In this document: positions 6,564 through 8,382 of the stretch, piece after piece
Position numbering within the stretch: position 1 is the stretch's first letter
Layout of the letters: every line of letters begins with the position of its first letter
Assembly: GCA_009776715.1 (NCBI GenBank)
Contig: WRNF01000014.1
Coordinates: 5,332-13,713 of the forward strand
Reading direction: 5' to 3'
Length of the DNA: 8,382 bases
Source of the DNA: Treponema sp.
Lineage (GTDB): Bacteria > Spirochaetota > Spirochaetia > Treponematales > Breznakiellaceae
Notes under the pieces: model-generated
Told to the model about the DNA's origin: nothing
The model's database searches: none
The model's input: the letters and a program-made list of their open reading frames with translations, nothing else
Position numbers and translations under genes: made by a program

Positions 6564-7133
6564 ATGAAGTATTTAGATTTCCAAAAAGGCGGTTTTATTA
6601 ACGATTTTTCAAAAATATTTATTGGAAAATTTCCGCAGTGGGTTGATTTTAATATAAATTCATTCGCAGTATCTCCGCCTAATAAGGAAGTGTTTGATAA
6701 AAACATTCTTGCCGATTTAAGAGCTAGAAATTCTGATCCTGAACTTATCGTTTATGTAGACAGTTTTGTTAATCAGATTGAGATGATCGAGGCGGAAGCA
6801 ATATCAATTAGATCAAAAGCTGGAGCTGAAGAAATTGAAAAAGAAAGGAAAGGGCTTGATGTTTATGCAAAAAAAATAGAAATTGAAACTGCTGCAAAAA
6901 TAAAAATAATGCACGAGTTATCCAATATTGTTGCAAATTTGAAAAATATTAAAGGTGTATTTGCCCCTGATTATCCCAATGTTCGTACAATAATTAATGG
7001 CGGAGAAAATAAAAACGAAATTGACATTCTTTTATCTTTGTTTACAGGCCTTTTAGCAAAACACCTTGATTCAGAATTGGGTACTGAATTAAAACAGATA
7101 ACAAATAAAATTATAAATAAAAAGAAGGAGTAA
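6564..7133 (+). CDS. Hypothetical protein with a central coiled coil
   Basis: I do not recognise this 189-residue protein. It begins with an aromatic, Lys/Phe-rich part (FQKGGFINDFSKIFIGKFPQ), followed by a Ser/Pro-containing linker. A long charged helix at about residues 65-130 is rich in Glu, Lys, Ile and Ala (for example IEMIEAEAISIRSKAGAEEI) and is likely a coiled coil. A C-terminal part follows with two more amphipathic helices and a lysine-rich end. There is no signal peptide or membrane segment. No ribosome binding site precedes the ATG at 6564. The same frame stays open back to the TGA at 6489 without another start codon, so the 5' end may be missing or rearranged together with the adjacent divergent CHAT gene. 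It is strongly A+T-rich. No homologue or partner can be named. Confidence 0.7.
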   Translation: MKYLDFQKGGFINDFSKIFIGKFPQWVDFNINSFAVSPPNKEVFDKNILADLRARNSDPELIVYVDSFVNQIEMIEAEAISIRSKAGAEEIEKERKGLDVYAKKIEIETAAKIKIMHELSNIVANLKNIKGVFAPDYPNVRTIINGGENKNEIDILLSLFTGLLAKHLDSELGTELKQITNKIINKKKE

Positions 7134-7139
7134 ATGTTA

Positions 7140-7167
7140 CCAGGCACCGCAAATGGTGCCTGGCACC
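7140..7167 (+). repeat. Palindromic REP-like sequence after the 6564 gene
   Basis: CCAGGCACC (7140-7148) pairs with GGTGCCTGG (7155-7163) across a 6-base loop, and GGTGCCTGGCACC (7155-7167) is itself a perfect palindrome around a central T. It starts 7 bases after the stop of the 6564 gene. No T-run follows the hairpin, so a simple intrinsic terminator is not supported. A related copy lies at 7398. Confidence 0.65.
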
Positions 7168-7176
7168 AAATTTGCA

Positions 7177-7283
7177 TAGTGTCCTGTAATATACACATTA
7201 CATCATTAATGTTTAGTTAATTACTTAGATAATAAGGAATTAACGATCTATTAATTAAGTGATCTGAATATTACAGGACACTA
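7177..7283. mobile_element. 107-bp MITE-like element with perfect 16-bp inverted ends
   Basis: TAGTGTCCTGTAATAT at 7177-7192 is exactly repeated in inverse as ATATTACAGGACACTA at 7268-7283. The 75 bases between are very A+T-rich, with TTAATTA-type segments and no gene. If the outer TA dinucleotides are a target duplication, the element proper is 7179-7281 with 14-bp inverted ends beginning GTGTCCTG. TA target use and short length fit a non-autonomous miniature element mobilised by an IS630/mariner-type transposase. That family assignment is inference, since no transposase is in the window. Confidence 0.65.
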
Positions 7284-7297
7284 GCAATCTATATTCC

Positions 7298-7336
7298 TCC
7301 GTGTAAATCTGTGGAAATCCATGCTAATCCCTGGCC
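7298..7336. repeat. Four degenerate tandem 10-mers (ATCCGTGGAA-like)
   Basis: The stretch divides into TCCGTGTAA, ATCTGTGGAA, ATCCATGCTA and ATCCCTGGCC, all variants of an ATCYRTGNNA unit. It lies immediately after the inverted-repeat element in non-coding sequence. Such arrays are known as intergenic clutter in several bacterial groups; a function is not evident. Confidence 0.55.
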
Positions 7337-7397
7337 TTTTAAAGATAGCTTCATAAGTTATCTTGTAGATGGTTCACTACAGAAGGCGGATGCCTAC

Positions 7398-7416
7398 GGT
7401 GCCTGGCATTAAATTT
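7398..7416 (+). repeat. Second, partial copy of the GGTGCCTGGCA repeat
   Basis: GGTGCCTGGCATTAAATTT matches GGTGCCTGGCACCAAATTT at 7155-7173 in 17 of 19 positions. The second half of the palindrome is lost here (TT instead of CC). The two copies bracket the 107-bp element and the 10-mer array. The remaining spacer from 7337 to 7397 shows nothing else I can name. Confidence 0.6.
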
Positions 7417-7425
7417 TTTGCTTGT

Positions 7426-7485
7426 CTATTCAAATTCATCTCTTGTTAATAATTCCAGTCTTTCTATAAGATTATCTAATTGTTC
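7426..7485 (-). pseudogene. 19-residue in-frame tail after the stop of the zinc-ribbon gene
   Basis: Beyond the TAG at 7486-7488 the same minus-strand frame continues for 19 codons (EQLDNLIERLELLTRDEFE) to a second TAG at 7426-7428. The leucine-spaced charged helix looks like coding sequence, not spacer. It is probably the original C-terminus of the zinc-ribbon protein, cut off by a nonsense change, or a readthrough extension. Confidence 0.5.
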
Positions 7486-7758
7486 CTAATTTATCATGTT
7501 ATCATCTGTTTCATCTATAAACTCAAGTAAAGTATCACATTGTGGGCATTTTAACATATCAGCAGTAACCTTTGCTCCACATTCAGGACATTCATAAAAT
7601 ATTTTCTTTTCATAACCAGCAATAATACCAAGATGATATTTTCTTTCTGCTATAGTAAATTTTTCTTGCATCTGAAAAAAGAATTCCACTGCATCTTCTT
7701 CTTTGAAATTATGATTATCACTGAGTTCTTTCCGGTAAGTGTCTTTTAAGCTTTCCAA
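7486..7758 (-). CDS. Small zinc-ribbon protein, probably part of a broken larger gene
   Basis: The 90-residue product has an N-terminal helical part (KEEDAVEFFFQMQEKFTIAE) and a four-cysteine zinc ribbon, Cys57/Cys60 (CPEC) and Cys71/Cys74 (CPQC), followed by an acidic end. Such ribbons bind zinc and often mediate contacts with nucleic acid or protein; the role here is unknown. The only available start is a TTG at 7756-7758 with no ribosome binding site. The same frame runs back without a gap through ILSDYLST to the TAA that ends the upstream gene, only 24 bases away. The frame also continues coherently after its own TAG. I therefore think this is the C-terminal portion of the 7783 gene separated by nonsense codons. 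A separate coupled gene is the alternative. Confidence 0.6.
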   Translation of the reverse strand: MESLKDTYRKELSDNHNFKEEDAVEFFFQMQEKFTIAERKYHLGIIAGYEKKIFYECPECGAKVTADMLKCPQCDTLLEFIDETDDNMIN

Positions 7759-7782
7759 AGTAGATAAATAATCTGATAATAT

Positions 7783-8382
7783 TTAGTTTGATTTATCTTT
7801 TTCAAATAATGTTTTTGCGTCCATGATTACATCTTCAACAATATCCAGTAATATAATTGCATTCAATTGATAATAACTAAGTAACCAGTCATATTTTGCT
7901 AATTTCAATTTTGTTTCCTCTTTTAAATAGAAATAACCTTTATCTATTTCCCATTTGTCATGATCGTTTATTTTTCTTAAAAGATCATCTATTTTGCTAT
8001 ATGTGTTTTCTTTATAATTTTTATTATTTTTATTACATTCATATTCTGCTAAATCATCAATCGCATCAATTATCGTAATAATAACAGAATCAATACTTTT
8101 TTTTATCTCATTAACAGAAGGATAACCTGAAATATTATCGCAATGCTTTTCCAGCCAATATTTGAAATATTCCAATTCTATTTCAGATAACTCGGATATT
8201 TTTCCAAATCTGTTTTTTATTTCATCAAATTTTTCTTCATGTTTTTTGCTTTCTTCAAGGTCAACAATAAACTTTTGAAAATATGCTTCTTCAACTTCCC
8301 ATTTGCTGTGATCTTTAATATTATTTAACAAATTATCTATTTCTTCATATTTTGCACCAACTCCGTCCATTGCTGTGAATAT
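7783..8382 (-). CDS. Helical protein with an internal duplication, 5' end outside window
   Basis: I do not recognise the family. An ATG lies at 8368-8370, but its frame is open to the window edge (IFTA before the Met) and no ribosome binding site is visible, so the gene probably starts outside. About 200 residues are visible, almost all helical, and rich in Lys, Glu, Asp, Ile and Asn. Counting from that Met, residues 8-31 (YEEIDNLLNNIKDHSKWE then VEEAYF) and 124-147 (YSKIDDLLRKINDHDKWE then IDKGYF) share 13 of 24 positions, with invariant Ile-Asp, Leu-Leu, Asp-His and Lys-Trp-Glu. This indicates a repeated helical module of about 115 residues. A hydrophobic helix (LNAIILLDIVEDVIM) precedes the TAA. 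The zinc-ribbon frame follows in phase. The sequence is strongly A+T-rich, like the other island genes. Confidence 0.7.
   Translation of the reverse strand: MFTAMDGVGAKYEEIDNLLNNIKDHSKWEVEEAYFQKFIVDLEESKKHEEKFDEIKNRFGKISELSEIELEYFKYWLEKHCDNISGYPSVNEIKKSIDSVIITIIDAIDDLAEYECNKNNKNYKENTYSKIDDLLRKINDHDKWEIDKGYFYLKEETKLKLAKYDWLLSYYQLNAIILLDIVEDVIMDAKTLFEKDKSN

Noticed and set aside
7140..7167. Intrinsic terminator for the 6564 gene
   Set aside because: The hairpin is followed by ACCAAATTTG (about 7165-7174), not a T-run, and the same sequence recurs at 7398, so a repeat is the better reading.
7134..7485. CRISPR array
   Set aside because: The repeats here are few, short or inverted, with no regular repeat-spacer pattern and no cas genes in the window.
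7426..7488. Recoding of TAG as a sense codon
   Set aside because: TAG would have to be read through at 7486 but also serves as the end at 7426. The other genes simply use TAA or TGA, which is too little evidence for a code change.
1..8382. tRNA or rRNA genes
   Set aside because: I saw no cloverleaf with a GGTTCRA-type T loop and acceptor stem, and no rRNA-like conserved stretch.

Overview
The window has two parts of different character. The left part (about 1-3800) has balanced, moderately GC-rich base composition and carries ordinary chromosomal genes. The right part (about 3800-8382) is much richer in A+T and carries accessory genes of unknown or defence-like type, several of them broken, plus intergenic repeats. 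The organism cannot be named with certainty. The extended TrmH/SpoU methyltransferase, with its phrase between the N-terminal region and the SpoU core, reminds me of Treponema-type spirochaetes. That is inference only.

Left part: a membrane protein whose 5' end lies outside the window (1-1596, +) overlaps by ATGA a TrmH/SpoU-family RNA methyltransferase. That gene is split over two reading frames (1593-1925 and 1804-2448, +), apparently by one extra base near 1881-1900. Convergent to it, on the minus strand, are nudC (NAD+ diphosphatase / NAD-cap hydrolase) and, upstream of nudC, ogt (O6-alkylguanine-DNA alkyltransferase). The last two probably form a small repair/housekeeping operon.

Right part: a 282-base AT-rich spacer with a tandem TTGACTTTTT repeat is followed by a minimal GHKL-type ATPase (4071-4568, +) with a frameshifted-looking tail (4558-4728), an unrecognised acidic protein (4782-5312, +), and a CHAT-domain caspase-like protease remnant on the minus strand (5482-6471). 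The CHAT core keeps its His/Cys dyad but lacks the usual N-terminal region, and its C-terminal end continues in another frame to 5376. Then come an unrecognised, partly coiled-coil protein (6564-7133, +) and a 352-base repeat-rich spacer. The spacer holds a GGTGCCTGGCACC palindrome with a second partial copy, a 107-bp element with perfect 16-bp terminal inverted repeats, and a run of tandem 10-mers.

The right edge holds one continuous minus-strand reading frame (8382 to 7426) cut by TAA and TAG into a helical repeat protein, a zinc-ribbon protein and a 19-residue tail.

Taken together, the right part looks like a decaying accessory island, possibly a former defence or stress-response locus built around a CHAT protease and a GHKL ATPase. 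Several small lesions could alternatively be assembly errors. The intact ogt, nudC and 1.6-kb membrane gene argue against a high overall error rate, and nonsense codons are harder to explain as indel errors.
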